64,000 bases of DNA, from assembly GCF_947498345.1 (NCBI RefSeq), contig NZ_CANMJY010000001.1:248001-312000 (forward strand), read 5' to 3'. Position 1 is the stretch's first letter, and each line of letters starts with the position of its first letter. The notes under the pieces were generated by a model. It ran no database searches. It saw only the letters and a program-made list of their open reading frames with translations, and had not been told where the DNA came from. The DNA comes from an uncultured Winogradskyella sp. (lineage in GTDB: Bacteria > Bacteroidota > Bacteroidia > Flavobacteriales > Flavobacteriaceae). Below are positions 24,901 through 33,210 of this stretch, in pieces. Made by a program: the position numbers and the translations under genes.

Positions 24901-27644
24901 TTTACGACTAAAGTACCAGTTTCAGCAGTGTTAACTGATGTGACATTAAAGTCTGTAGCGCCAAAGGTCATGTTATAAGCTCCAGCGGCAATATAATACG
25001 TGCCAGCAGCTAAACCATCAAGGGTTAATGAGCTTCTACTACCTGTACCACCATCATCATTACTACCTAATAAATTACCAAACGCATCATAGAGTGCTAT
25101 CTCAGTGTCATCATCGTTAAAATTAGAACCTGAAATAGCAGTTGTTTCTGTATCTACTGTAATTTCCTGGCAATTACCGTCATAGGCTAATTCTACCCAA
25201 ACTATGTTTTGAGTACTAGCATCGTAGGCTCCGCTATTTGTACCAGAATCTCCGCATCCGTTAATGTTTATAGTAGCAGCTGTAGTCGGAGGGGTAGGTA
25301 CTACGTCAAGTAACCCTGAAACATATAATGTGCCATCCCAGAAATTTCCTCCACTACTACCAGGGTTTATACCTCCATAAGCATAAACACCATCATCATA
25401 CCTAAATCTACTGACATAATAGTACTGACCGCCAGATAAAGCTGAGCCAATTTCAGCCTGATATTCATCATTATTACCTTGATCATTATTGTATGTTGCA
25501 GGAACCCATGTCCATGAAGCCGTTTCAAAGTCAGTAACTGTTGTGGCGTCTGTAGTACTATATCCTATCCAAGCCTCAATATCTGCTCCTTGACCAGCAG
25601 ATTCTGTAACTCCAGTTTGGAAAATTTGTGCGAAAGCTGTAAATGTTCCACCTTCATTTATATTACCACTATTTGGAAATTGTAGATTACAAAACTCTAC
25701 TGTAGCACTTGAAGGAATCTCTACGACTCTAAACTTACCTACATGGAAATCGTAATCTTCAGAATCATCAGTTGTTCCATCCGAAGCCCAAATGGCAAAT
25801 TGCACATTACCTGTATAAGCTGTTAAATCTTCTATATATTCTGTACCTGAGACATCCGGCTCATTTGCTGCATTCCATGTAGTCAAATTACTCCAATTTA
25901 CACCACCATCAGTACTTATAAGGAGTTGCACCTCATCATCAGAACCCATAGAATCGTCTGTGGTAGTAGTTCCTGAAAAAGCATAATTGGTGACGGCAAC
26001 ATTGACTTCTAATTGATAAGGTCCGCCCGTAGATAAATCGAAAGCTGGCGATAATAACCATTCTCTATCCGTATTACCTTGAAATAAATTAATTGCGTTT
26101 GAAGATCCGAAAGCGTAAGCTCTATTGTCACGCCAGTCAGAAGCTCCTAATCCACCTGGTCCAGCAGCGACTTCACCACTACCAGCCTCATCCCAACAAA
26201 CATCAGGAACATTGGTAGACATATCAGCGTTGTACTCTGGTACAATTGCACTACAAGATGTCGTAAAGTTTATAGGACCGACCCATGCGCCGTAATCACC
26301 TCCACCACAGTTGGCTCTAACAAAGACCTCATAAGCTGTTTGATCTGTTAATGATCCAACAGTATATGGTGGGGCAGAATCAGTAGTGGCATTTACTGGA
26401 GTGCCAGAATCTCCAGGGCCAGGATCAGCAGTTGCTGTTTCCTGAACTATAATTTCCCAATCAGTTTCACCTGAAGCACTTGCTGTCCAATTGACATCTA
26501 CAGATGAATCTGTAAAACCATCGATGGTTATTGCAGAAACTTCTAAACATGAAGGACTTTCTTCTAAACACCATTCTAAAGTAGATCCAAAAGTACCTTC
26601 ATCATATATCATTAAATAATAAGTCACACCTATGGTAAGACCAGATATTCTTCCTGAAGTATTATTTAAACAACCGAGTGATGTAAATGATCCACAAGTA
26701 CCGTCCAGGATTTCTAAACCTGGTTGTCCTGTTCCTGAGGTAAAATCTACACTAGTTGTTGTTGCGGTCCAGGTGTACCAAGCCACTGCATCAGAACCAA
26801 ATTCGCAAGATGGATCTTCGCCAGCATCAGTATAATCAGTAATGTCTAGTGATTGTGTGTTTCCTGGGCAGGTACCTAAAGCACCTATTGCGCCAAAAGT
26901 AGTTGTATAATCTAGAGCACTAGCACAGTCGTCATTCTCTACAGGAGTTTGAAAATCAACTGGTCCCACCCAATTACTAAATCCATTAGCGTCACAATCT
27001 GCTCTAACCCATATTTCGTAGGGTGTATTAGCAGATAAAGTATTATCTGTATAGTTAATGTTATTTGTTGTTGATGTACCAGAACCGCCTGGTTCACCAA
27101 GTCCATCAGCTTGTACAACAATTTCCCAATCTGTCTCAGTATCACCTGCAGTCCAACTTATTGTTGCGGAATCTGATGTAAGACTATCAACATTCAAGCT
27201 AGAGGGTGGTAAACAGGAAGGTGGGCTAGGTACAATAATCTGAAAAGAAGCCTCCAGTTCTTCTGGTGTTCCTTCACAAGAAGAAGATGAGTCCGTGTCA
27301 GCACCATCATTAGGTGAAACACCTCCATTATCACCAATGACGGATCCATACGCAGTAACGCTTATTAAAGTACTATCCCAACCGTCATCATATTGATCGT
27401 AACAATTTACATAATATGTACCAGGTGCAATTGATATATCTTGGTTGATTAGACCAGAACCATTACATTGTGTGCCATCACCTTGACCCCAAACTTGGGT
27501 ACCGCTACCATCAATACCTGTTGTAATACTTACCCATTTTTCTCCAGGAAAACTACCACCAGTGGTTGTAATATTTATGGTACTTTGCCCAAAACTTAAA
27601 CCACATACTAATAATGTAGCTAAATAAATGTAAATTTTTTTCAT
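21966..27644 (-). CDS. Giant T9SS surface protein with multiple FnIII-like domains
   Basis: Secreted protein of 1892 residues with a signal peptide (MKKIYIYLATLLVCGLSFG, then Q). FnIII-like repeats lie near 145-235 (DSATISWTAGDTETDWEIVV) and 365-460 (SVDVNWTASASGETDWEIIV), with another near 1085-1180 (ITLTWSDNDGAQPADGFLI). They are interspersed with jelly-roll/choice-of-anchor-like modules and PPC-like strands such as GTYYIAAGAYNMTFG. Two internal segments (near 670-775 and 920-1020) are near-duplicates around YYYVSRF. The last 500 or so residues match its neighbours and end in a type A sorting domain (VYVVTLSNG ... KVIIR). Acidic and Thr/Gly/Asp-rich, with no Lys-rich patches except in the C-terminal domain. 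Confidence 0.82.
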   Translation of the reverse strand: MKKIYIYLATLLVCGLSFGQSTINITTTGGSFPGEKWVSITTGIDGSGTQVWGQGDGTQCNGSGLINQDISIAPGTYYVNCYDQYDDGWDSTLISVTAYGSVIGDNGGVSPNDGADTDSSSSCEGTPEELEASFQIIVPSPPSCLPPSSLNVDSLTSDSATISWTAGDTETDWEIVVQADGLGEPGGSGTSTTNNINYTDNTLSANTPYEIWVRADCDANGFSNWVGPVDFQTPVENDDCASALDYTTTFGAIGALGTCPGNTQSLDITDYTDAGEDPSCEFGSDAVAWYTWTATTTSVDFTSGTGQPGLEILDGTCGSFTSLGCLNNTSGRISGLTIGVTYYLMIYDEGTFGSTLEWCLEESPSCLEVSAITIDGFTDSSVDVNWTASASGETDWEIIVQETATADPGPGDSGTPVNATTDSAPPYTVGSLTDQTAYEVFVRANCGGGDYGAWVGPINFTTSCSAIVPEYNADMSTNVPDVCWDEAGSGEVAAGPGGLGASDWRDNRAYAFGSSNAINLFQGNTDREWLLSPAFDLSTGGPYQLEVNVAVTNYAFSGTTTTDDSMGSDDEVQLLISTDGGVNWSNLTTWNAANEPDVSGTEYIEDLTAYTGNVQFAIWASDGTTDDSEDYDFHVGKFRVVEIPSSATVEFCNLQFPNSGNINEGGTFTAFAQIFQTGVTESAGQGADIEAWIGYSTTDATTVTDFETASWTWVPATYNNDQGNNDEYQAEIGSALSGGQYYYVSRFRYDDGVYAYGGINPGSSGGNFWDGTLYVSGLLDVVPTPPTTAATININGCGDSGTNSGAYDASTQNIVWVELAYDGNCQEITVDTETTAISGSNFNDDDTEIALYDAFGNLLGSNDDGGTGSRSSLTLDGLAAGTYYIAAGAYNMTFGATDFNVTSVNTAETGTLVVNASTPNTPDYVNLQFPGTATITAGGTANVFAQIFEAGNTPGAGAGTNITAEIGISSVDATTVADFETVNWTWTAAPYFGEVGNNDEYSLAIGASLAPGTYYYVSRFSVDGGPFAYGGNDISDGDGGDAWDGVSFVSGVLTVNAKPEPTNHVLTFAAVADSDTEITLTWSDNDGAQPADGFLIVGKTGAASFYVPVDGTDDSDDTDWSDDEAEVKVASGVQTYTFTGLNASTLYEFEIYPYTNSGGTIDYKTDATVPSASATTDVDPCSIAITTYPFTDDFSADNPCYSFDIISGSTNWVRDPAGGSGDILAPNSAPGFMEKSFSSSDALLISPVFDFTALGTDGRIRVFLHRDPDADADDRYRVFANTTNSLAGATQIFELFSLTTTAPTVPSQGWYEYTIDIPSSFNTSNSVYIIFQGTTSAGFSSYDLGIDDFVVEAIPTPVTYTFNGAWSPSDPNGAATAIDDIVVTSGNAIISSNTDCNDVTVNPGAALTVNTGITLTVNNNATLESISNNYSNLMLEGSISGTVIYERYVNANAGGNDLITPPLAGQTWADFRTSGTNAADLLDDGNTSPTTYAFGPFDKTTDDWVNYTDATVATLDSGTGYRAGTDSGTTLSFTGTVVTSQVAINILDTGANFPDWNLIGNPYTTYLDMSTFLSFDIDGAGPNTETNIDILEDVSGIYGYDGSASDGWDVITLANAASKDMAPGQGFFVAANDAFVASHDITFDPSMRVVSSGDDFIAGRGTSELMFFKLNASTSTKDYTTQFYFNDNATQGLDHGYDAKLWGGVIPSFALYSNLVQDNTGLPIALQALKPSDLVDVTIPLGVSANSGEQLTFTISETTLPATIDVYLDDTLNNTSTLLNAADYVTTPVSDISGTGRFYLRFAEQALSNNDFDFDAIKIYTKPTPRALFIQGVLNGETTAKIFDLQGRLVHRSVLNSNRLVNEIDATDFSDGVYVVTLSNGTQEKSQKVIIR

Positions 27645-27793
27645 AATTATATAGATATAATAGTTAATTAACCATAGTTACAGTATAGCAACTAAGATCA
27701 GTAATAAGCAGGACTACTTTTTTAGGTGATAAAGGGGTATAAAAAAATCGAAACGTTTAGGAAAGTTAAGATTATCTTAATAAGCAAATATAA

Positions 27794-27841
27794 AAATTCT
27801 ATTGATTTAACAATGGATTTGTTGGTAAATCAATAGAATTT
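27794..27841 (-). terminator. Intrinsic terminator of the 1152-aa T9SS gene
   Basis: Perfect 15-bp arms (27794-27808 / 27827-27841) with an 18-nt loop. On the minus strand a TTTTTAT run follows. The rest of the 283-bp spacer 27645-27927 shows nothing else I can assign. Confidence 0.7.
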
Positions 27842-27927
27842 ATTGTTAGTACATATTGAAATTTGCTATGCCTAACCATTTAACGATAAAATATACCTTT
27901 TATATGGTGTGTTTTTGTTTTAAAATT

Positions 27928-30900
27928 TTACTTAAGAATTATCTTTTGGGTTTTTTTAGCATTTTTCGTTTTTATATCAACAATAAAAACACCTGAAGAC
28001 AGCTCTGAGATATTAATATGTTGTGAATTTGTATTTGCTGCTAAGTCAACAGACTTTACCAATCGACCTTGCAGATCATATACGTCTAATTTAGCAGGAT
28101 TTACTAAAGTACCTATTATGGTAAGTTGTCTTTGTTTTTGATTAGTAAAGATCTGCATACGCTCTAAATTAGTTTTGTTTATACTTAGTGATTCACTTAC
28201 GAAACGTAAATAAAATCTGCCTTTACCATTTAAATCTGTATTTGGTGTCATCGTATAACTTTCATTGTTTAATAAGGTGATGGTTTCGGCTACGGTATCA
28301 TCTAAGTATATATTGATACCTTCTGGAATTGTAGATTCTAAGATTGAAAATTCTAAGGTTTCATTACTATTGGCATTAACACCTAAAGGAATAGTAACAT
28401 TGTATAGGTCATTATTATGTAATGCTTGTATAGCCATTGCTACGTCATTATCATTTTCAACCAGATATGAATGTAAAGAGAAATCCTCAGGTACGTTATT
28501 CCAAACAGAGGCGTCATAACCGGAGTCTAAATCAGTACTTGCATTGTCATTAAAATAGAAGTCCGTGCGATAATTCTTTGAACCTGCACTTAGGTATAGT
28601 TTTAAATACGTTAATAGGGTTGAGTTTCTGCCTGCTATAAAATCATCACTATTACCTGTAGATCGCATGCTTGGGGTAAAGTTAATGGATCCAGTGCTTT
28701 CGGCATCAATAAAGAAACCTTGCCCTGGAGTAATGACAGTACTAGGTGTTGTTGTTGCTAAGTTAAAAATTGTCCAACCATCGTTTGCTGCACCATCATA
28801 GCCATATATACCAACGGCATTTTCGTCTAAAAGTGAAGCATTATTAGTGTTGTTTAAAAAAGCTTGTACATTAAGGTAACTAGGGTAAGGATTTCCAATT
28901 AAATTCCAATCACTTGTACCGCCAGAAACTACAGGGATACTAACAGTGCCGATTTCTATAGTGCCTGTAAATCTATAGGTGCCATTATCTGTAGATCCTG
29001 TGCGAAAACCTTCACCGGCATCTAAAACTTCAGTATCGTCAGAAGGTTCATAATTAACGTAGCCACCAGATGAGGTGTTAAAAGGTCCAAATAAAAACGC
29101 AGGATTACCTCCTATAGTTCCTGATAGTATATTGGGATTAGCAACTCTGAAATCACCAAAGCTTTCACCGTTTAAAGGAGGACTAATAAGATCGTTATTT
29201 GTTGTACTTGCTCCAGAACCTGGTGCACTATTGATATGACGTAAATAAATAACATCTCCCGATATGCTACCATCTAGAATTAAGCTGGCATAACTGGTTG
29301 ATGTTGATTGTAAAATAATTTCATCCAAAGCCGTTAAGGTAATACCTGAATTAATTGTTAAACCAGCACCTGGATTTACGGTTACAGTATTGCAATTAGT
29401 GTCTGAAGTTATGGTTGTATCTCCGTTAGCAATGACAATATCGTCAGCTGTAGTTGCTACTCCATTGGGGTCTGAAGGTAGCCAACCATTATCGTATGTG
29501 TAAATTGTGCTAGGTAATACGGTTATTGTGTAATCTTCGATTTCACCATCTGTTGAGCCATCACATGGCCCATTTGTAGGGATAGTAGCAAAATAATATT
29601 GACAGAGCACACGAAGTCTTGTATCTCCTAGCTCTGCATCATTAGGGACAGTTATCGTCAATGGACTATTAGCTGTTGGTCCATCAGGATTGTTAATAGT
29701 ATCTCCTAGGTCGTAGGTTTCTCCGCTATCGTCAAAATCTCCATCTTGGTTCCAGTCTATCCATGCATAGCTATATACTGCAAAATCCCCATCAGTATTT
29801 AGGTTTACAGTTAAATCTTCAGAATCACCTCTTGAAATGCTTGTAGACTGTGAAGTGAAATCATCATAACCCGATCCTTGCCCTGTAATATTATTTATAG
29901 CTCCAAAATCTACCAGAGTTATTGAAGTGTTAAAAGTAGTGCCACCAGTTACTGAGCAATAGTCTAATGTAATACTTATAGGTACTCCTGAACTCCAAGA
30001 GGTGCCTTTTCTTGTAAACACCTCAAAATGGTATGTACTACCTAATAAAACATTAGACACAGATACAAAACTGTCAATGCTATTAAGTACTATAAATTCA
30101 TCAGTTGTGATTTCTGTACCACTTCCAAAAACTGAACTTGGTACGTAGGTGCTACCATCACCACTAGGTACTGTGGTAACGGCGCTACCTTCTTTACCAA
30201 TTATAATCACATCATCATAACAATCGCTTAATGTCCATTGTAAATCTATATTACCATCTATATAGCTGGCAGTAAGATTAGTTATATCAGTTGGTGTTAT
30301 ACATGCTGATATATCTGTTACAGATATATCGTCTAAAAACCAATTATCACCATCATTTTGTTCCATAACAAAAGCAATGTAAACGGTTCCTGAATACATG
30401 GATAGATCAATAGTCTTTTCATTGAATGGACTTCCTAGTTGTGTTTCATTATAGGTCTGAATGGTTGTAAAACTTGAAATGTCTGTGGCTGAAGTTTGAG
30501 AAATTCTTATCGTATATTCAGTGTTGAAATCTGCTGTGAATTGATCTCTGGCAAAAAAGCGTAATTGTGCTTGAGCTGTTCCTAAATCTATGGCTGGTGT
30601 GACTAGCCAGTCTTGTGCGTTTCCGCCAGAAACAACTTCAAACTCTACAAATGCAGATGTAGTACCTGTATTGGCAGTTAATGTTGATGAGGTCCAATCG
30701 TTATTAGTGCCTAAACCGTTTGTTCCACGATAAGTTGTCCAGCAATCAGGTGGAAAACTACTATCTTCAAATCCTTCATTGAATGGTAAAGAAAAAGCAT
30801 TTGTACAATCTGGTGTTCCTGTGATTTCTATATTGTCGATTCGTTGACGTTCTCCACCACCATTGTTGAGCATAGTTACTCTTAGTTCTATAGAGGACCC

Positions 30901-31386
30901 GCTCAGTACTGTTTGACTTGCTTCGGTAAGATTGTAATCATTAGAAAATGTACCATTTGTTGAAGCTATTGTCCAAGCTCCTGCATCAATCCTGTATTCT
31001 ATTGTAACGGTATCATCTGCCTCCAGATTGTTATTAGCAGTTCCATTAGATTCTGAGACATCAATAGTAAAACTAACATTTGTAAAACCAGAAATATCAA
31101 TAGATGGTGATAACCAAATCGCGTCCCCATCTAAATCACGCCCTTCCAGTAGATCATTTCCTCCTACGGTTCTTACAAAGAAAAAATCGTTTGCGTCTGC
31201 AAGGTTAACACTACTAACGTCAATGGACCAATCGACTCCGCTTATATCTATTGTTGGGTTGTTTCCTCCTGGTCCTATGGCACCTTTACCAGCTTGTCCT
31301 GTAAAATCTTCAAAGTATAAAGAGCTTTGACCAAAACCTAACATGGAGGTGATGATTAAAGCAAGGTTTAATAAATTCTTTTTCAT
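27928..31386 (-). CDS. T9SS surface protein with choice-of-anchor, FnIII and GEVED domains
   Basis: Secreted protein of 1152 residues with a signal peptide (MKKNLLNLALIITSMLGFG, then Q). Order read by eye: a jelly-roll module (about 20-190) and a choice-of-anchor J/MAM-like module (about 195-360, with LPFNEGFEDSSFPPDCW). An FnIII-like repeat (about 365-455) and a GEVED domain (about 480-640, WIDWNQDGDFDDSGE, ending GEIEDYTI) follow. Then come the approximately 450-residue module shared with its two neighbours and a type A sorting domain ending KIILK. The GEVED domain occurs in large extracellular proteins of unknown role. It belongs to a local family of three, each with its own terminator region. 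Confidence 0.82.
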   Translation of the reverse strand: MKKNLLNLALIITSMLGFGQSSLYFEDFTGQAGKGAIGPGGNNPTIDISGVDWSIDVSSVNLADANDFFFVRTVGGNDLLEGRDLDGDAIWLSPSIDISGFTNVSFTIDVSESNGTANNNLEADDTVTIEYRIDAGAWTIASTNGTFSNDYNLTEASQTVLSGSSIELRVTMLNNGGGERQRIDNIEITGTPDCTNAFSLPFNEGFEDSSFPPDCWTTYRGTNGLGTNNDWTSSTLTANTGTTSAFVEFEVVSGGNAQDWLVTPAIDLGTAQAQLRFFARDQFTADFNTEYTIRISQTSATDISSFTTIQTYNETQLGSPFNEKTIDLSMYSGTVYIAFVMEQNDGDNWFLDDISVTDISACITPTDITNLTASYIDGNIDLQWTLSDCYDDVIIIGKEGSAVTTVPSGDGSTYVPSSVFGSGTEITTDEFIVLNSIDSFVSVSNVLLGSTYHFEVFTRKGTSWSSGVPISITLDYCSVTGGTTFNTSITLVDFGAINNITGQGSGYDDFTSQSTSISRGDSEDLTVNLNTDGDFAVYSYAWIDWNQDGDFDDSGETYDLGDTINNPDGPTANSPLTITVPNDAELGDTRLRVLCQYYFATIPTNGPCDGSTDGEIEDYTITVLPSTIYTYDNGWLPSDPNGVATTADDIVIANGDTTITSDTNCNTVTVNPGAGLTINSGITLTALDEIILQSTSTSYASLILDGSISGDVIYLRHINSAPGSGASTTNNDLISPPLNGESFGDFRVANPNILSGTIGGNPAFLFGPFNTSSGGYVNYEPSDDTEVLDAGEGFRTGSTDNGTYRFTGTIEIGTVSIPVVSGGTSDWNLIGNPYPSYLNVQAFLNNTNNASLLDENAVGIYGYDGAANDGWTIFNLATTTPSTVITPGQGFFIDAESTGSINFTPSMRSTGNSDDFIAGRNSTLLTYLKLYLSAGSKNYRTDFYFNDNASTDLDSGYDASVWNNVPEDFSLHSYLVENDNDVAMAIQALHNNDLYNVTIPLGVNANSNETLEFSILESTIPEGINIYLDDTVAETITLLNNESYTMTPNTDLNGKGRFYLRFVSESLSINKTNLERMQIFTNQKQRQLTIIGTLVNPAKLDVYDLQGRLVKSVDLAANTNSQHINISELSSGVFIVDIKTKNAKKTQKIILK

Positions 31387-31423
31387 TGTTATTAATCATT
31401 TGTTTTGAATTTTGACTCAATCG

Positions 31424-31431
31424 CAAAATTA
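31424..31431 (-). promoter_or_regulatory. Possible -7 element of the 1152-aa T9SS gene
   Basis: The minus strand reads TAATTTTG (TAnnTTTG), 37 bases before the ATG. No clear -33 element is visible. Confidence 0.35.
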
Positions 31432-31619
31432 TTTTTAGGGGCAAAAGCATATGAATTAATTCGATGGAGGGTAGTATTTTGTTCGATGAATGCAACAAAA
31501 GTCTAGGCCAACAAAAAAATCAGATATTTTGCCAGTATAACAATGAAAATGGAATTCTAAATAATGAGAATTTTTTGTATGGTTAAGTGCCAAATACCAT
31601 ACGAGGCTTAGGGATTTTC

Positions 31620-31635
31620 AATGCTATTAATTTAA
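31620..31635 (+). repeat. 16-bp direct repeat, copy 1
   Basis: AATGCTATTAATTTAA, repeated exactly at 32028-32043 in the same gap. Confidence 0.5.
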
Positions 31636-31843
31636 GGGTTAACTATTGTATAAGACACATACATTGAATAAATAGTCACAAGAATTAATGTTTGTCTTAA
31701 ATAATGAGTATTTTATGTTTCAGGTATCATAACTTTTCTTTTTAGTAATTAATGAATTTATAGCAAGAATATCTTATGCCTCCATCGATTGAAAATGAAC
31801 CGAAAAGACTTCTGTAGTCGTAAAAATAAGGGGTTAAAAGGGT

Positions 31844-31867
31844 AGCAGTATGTATTGTGATACTGCT
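31844..31867. other. Small hairpin in the gap
   Basis: 8-bp perfect stem with an 8-nt loop. There is no T-run, so it is not a typical terminator; it could be an operator or RNA element. Confidence 0.3.
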
Positions 31868-32027
31868 GAAAAAAGAATTATAATTTATAGACTTACGTCT
31901 GCTTCTCATAAACTATCTTGAGGGAATTTATAGTTTAACTGACACAAATATAATGGTTTGTGTTTAAAATTCCTAGGCTGATTAGATTATTTGAGAAGAA
32001 CTTTTCCTACGAAACATAAAAAGATGA

Positions 32028-32043
32028 AATGCTATTAATTTAA
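32028..32043 (+). repeat. 16-bp direct repeat, copy 2
   Basis: Second copy of AATGCTATTAATTTAA, 128 bp upstream of the acyltransferase ATG. Confidence 0.5.
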
Positions 32044-32079
32044 ATCTTTTAAATCAATAGTATAGTCTTGGATTTATTT

Positions 32080-32087
32080 TAGATTTG
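32080..32087 (+). promoter_or_regulatory. Possible -7 element of the exopolysaccharide locus
   Basis: TAGATTTG fits TAnnTTTG, 68 bases before the first gene's ATG. No matching -33 element is seen at the usual distance. Confidence 0.3.
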
Positions 32088-32155
32088 TAATAGAATGATG
32101 GGCGCTAAAAAAATAGTTAGATTGTTAATTGTATCAGCTACAATTATTATGTAAT

Positions 32156-33139
32156 ATGGGTAGATTAAAAGAATTAGACTGTCTAAGGGGAATAGCTTGT
32201 ATCTCTGTATTGTTATTTCACTATACAACAAAGTATTCAGAAATTTTTGAGACTAATTTAACAACGGGCTTATTAAATTTTAAGTTCGGTGGTATTGGGG
32301 TGGATTTATTTTTTATTATCAGTGGGTTTGTCATATTCTTGACTGTTAAGAATAATACTAATCCTTTGGAATTTGTTTTTAAAAGGTTTTCTAGGTTATA
32401 TCCTATTTTTTGGATATGTGTAATCATTACATTTTTTACTATAAGACATAGTGATTTAGTGAATTACCATAGAAGTTTTGGTGAATTATTGGTTAATTTA
32501 ACTATGGTGCCAGATATATTTGGAGTTAAAAGAGTAGATGGTGTTTATTGGTCTTTACTTCCTGAATTGGCTTTTTATTTCTTGATGTTCTTATTACTTG
32601 TTATGAGAAAAATAAAGCATATAGATTTAATATGTTTTGTTTGGTTAGTAGCCATTGCTCTAAATTCTTTTCACGATATTATGCCGATAAGGGTTTTGTT
32701 TAACTTGAAGTTTGGTTATTTTTTTGTTATTGGGATTAACTTTTATAAGTTGAAATATAGAAAATCCAGATGGTGGAATCATGCATTGATTGCTATGTCG
32801 TATTTAGTTTCATTTTTTGTAATTGATTCAATTCAAAAGCATATTATTCTATTAACGTTTATTTTCATTTTTTATCTTTTTGCATACGATAGATTGAAAT
32901 GGATAAATCATAAGTTTTTAGTTACTGTAGGAGAAATTTCATATGTTCTATATTTATTACATCAATTCATAGGTTATTTTATTATATATGAATTAATAGA
33001 ATTGGGTGTGAATAATAGTATAATTTTGCTATTAGTGCCTACTACATTAATGTTAGTTTTGTCATATTTTATTACTTTTTATGTTGAAAAACCAATCGTT
33101 AATTTTTTAAGAGGATTGAATTTTAGTTTTAAAAAATAA
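32156..33139 (+). CDS. Acyltransferase 3 (OafA/YrhL-type) membrane protein
   Basis: Integral membrane O-acyltransferase of 327 residues, which adds acetyl or other acyl groups to sugars at the membrane. The signature blocks are ELDCLRGIACISVLLFHY near the N-terminus, with the catalytic-type His in the first helix, and GVDLFFIISGFVIF. About ten hydrophobic helices follow. I chose the ATG at 32156 rather than an in-frame TTG at 32129, because homologues begin a few residues before the LRGIA motif. It is the first gene of the exopolysaccharide locus, implying an acylated glycan. Confidence 0.88.
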   Translation: MGRLKELDCLRGIACISVLLFHYTTKYSEIFETNLTTGLLNFKFGGIGVDLFFIISGFVIFLTVKNNTNPLEFVFKRFSRLYPIFWICVIITFFTIRHSDLVNYHRSFGELLVNLTMVPDIFGVKRVDGVYWSLLPELAFYFLMFLLLVMRKIKHIDLICFVWLVAIALNSFHDIMPIRVLFNLKFGYFFVIGINFYKLKYRKSRWWNHALIAMSYLVSFFVIDSIQKHIILLTFIFIFYLFAYDRLKWINHKFLVTVGEISYVLYLLHQFIGYFIIYELIELGVNNSIILLLVPTTLMLVLSYFITFYVEKPIVNFLRGLNFSFKK

Positions 33140-33210
33140 TACAATTTTATCTAAAAACCCTGAGCCTAAGTCTATGATACATCTATTAAATGTTTATCTA
33201 ACTACTTGTA

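Larger units (their letters stand above)
31387..32155. other. 769-bp gene-free gap
   Basis: No reading frame longer than about 20 codons with plausible codon use is visible. It holds the promoter area of the T9SS gene on the left and of the exopolysaccharide locus on the right. A 16-bp direct repeat (31620-31635 and 32028-32043) and a small hairpin (AGCAGTAT / ATACTGCT, 31844-31851 / 31860-31867) also lie here. I see no tRNA or transposase remnant. It may contain a long 5' leader or regulatory RNA for the locus. Confidence 0.5.

Noticed and set aside
21966..31386. Repeated sequence in the T9SS genes as a possible CRISPR or tandem array
   Set aside because: The repeats are long, coding and imperfect (FnIII-like and shared C-terminal modules), with no regular spacers.
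31564..31850. Short frames of about 15 codons in the gap, such as the one starting near 31564
   Set aside because: Too short, no conserved features and no neighbouring gene that would call for a small peptide.
32129..32155. TTG start extending the acyltransferase by nine residues
   Set aside because: The ATG at 32156 places the LRGIA motif at the normal distance from the N-terminus.
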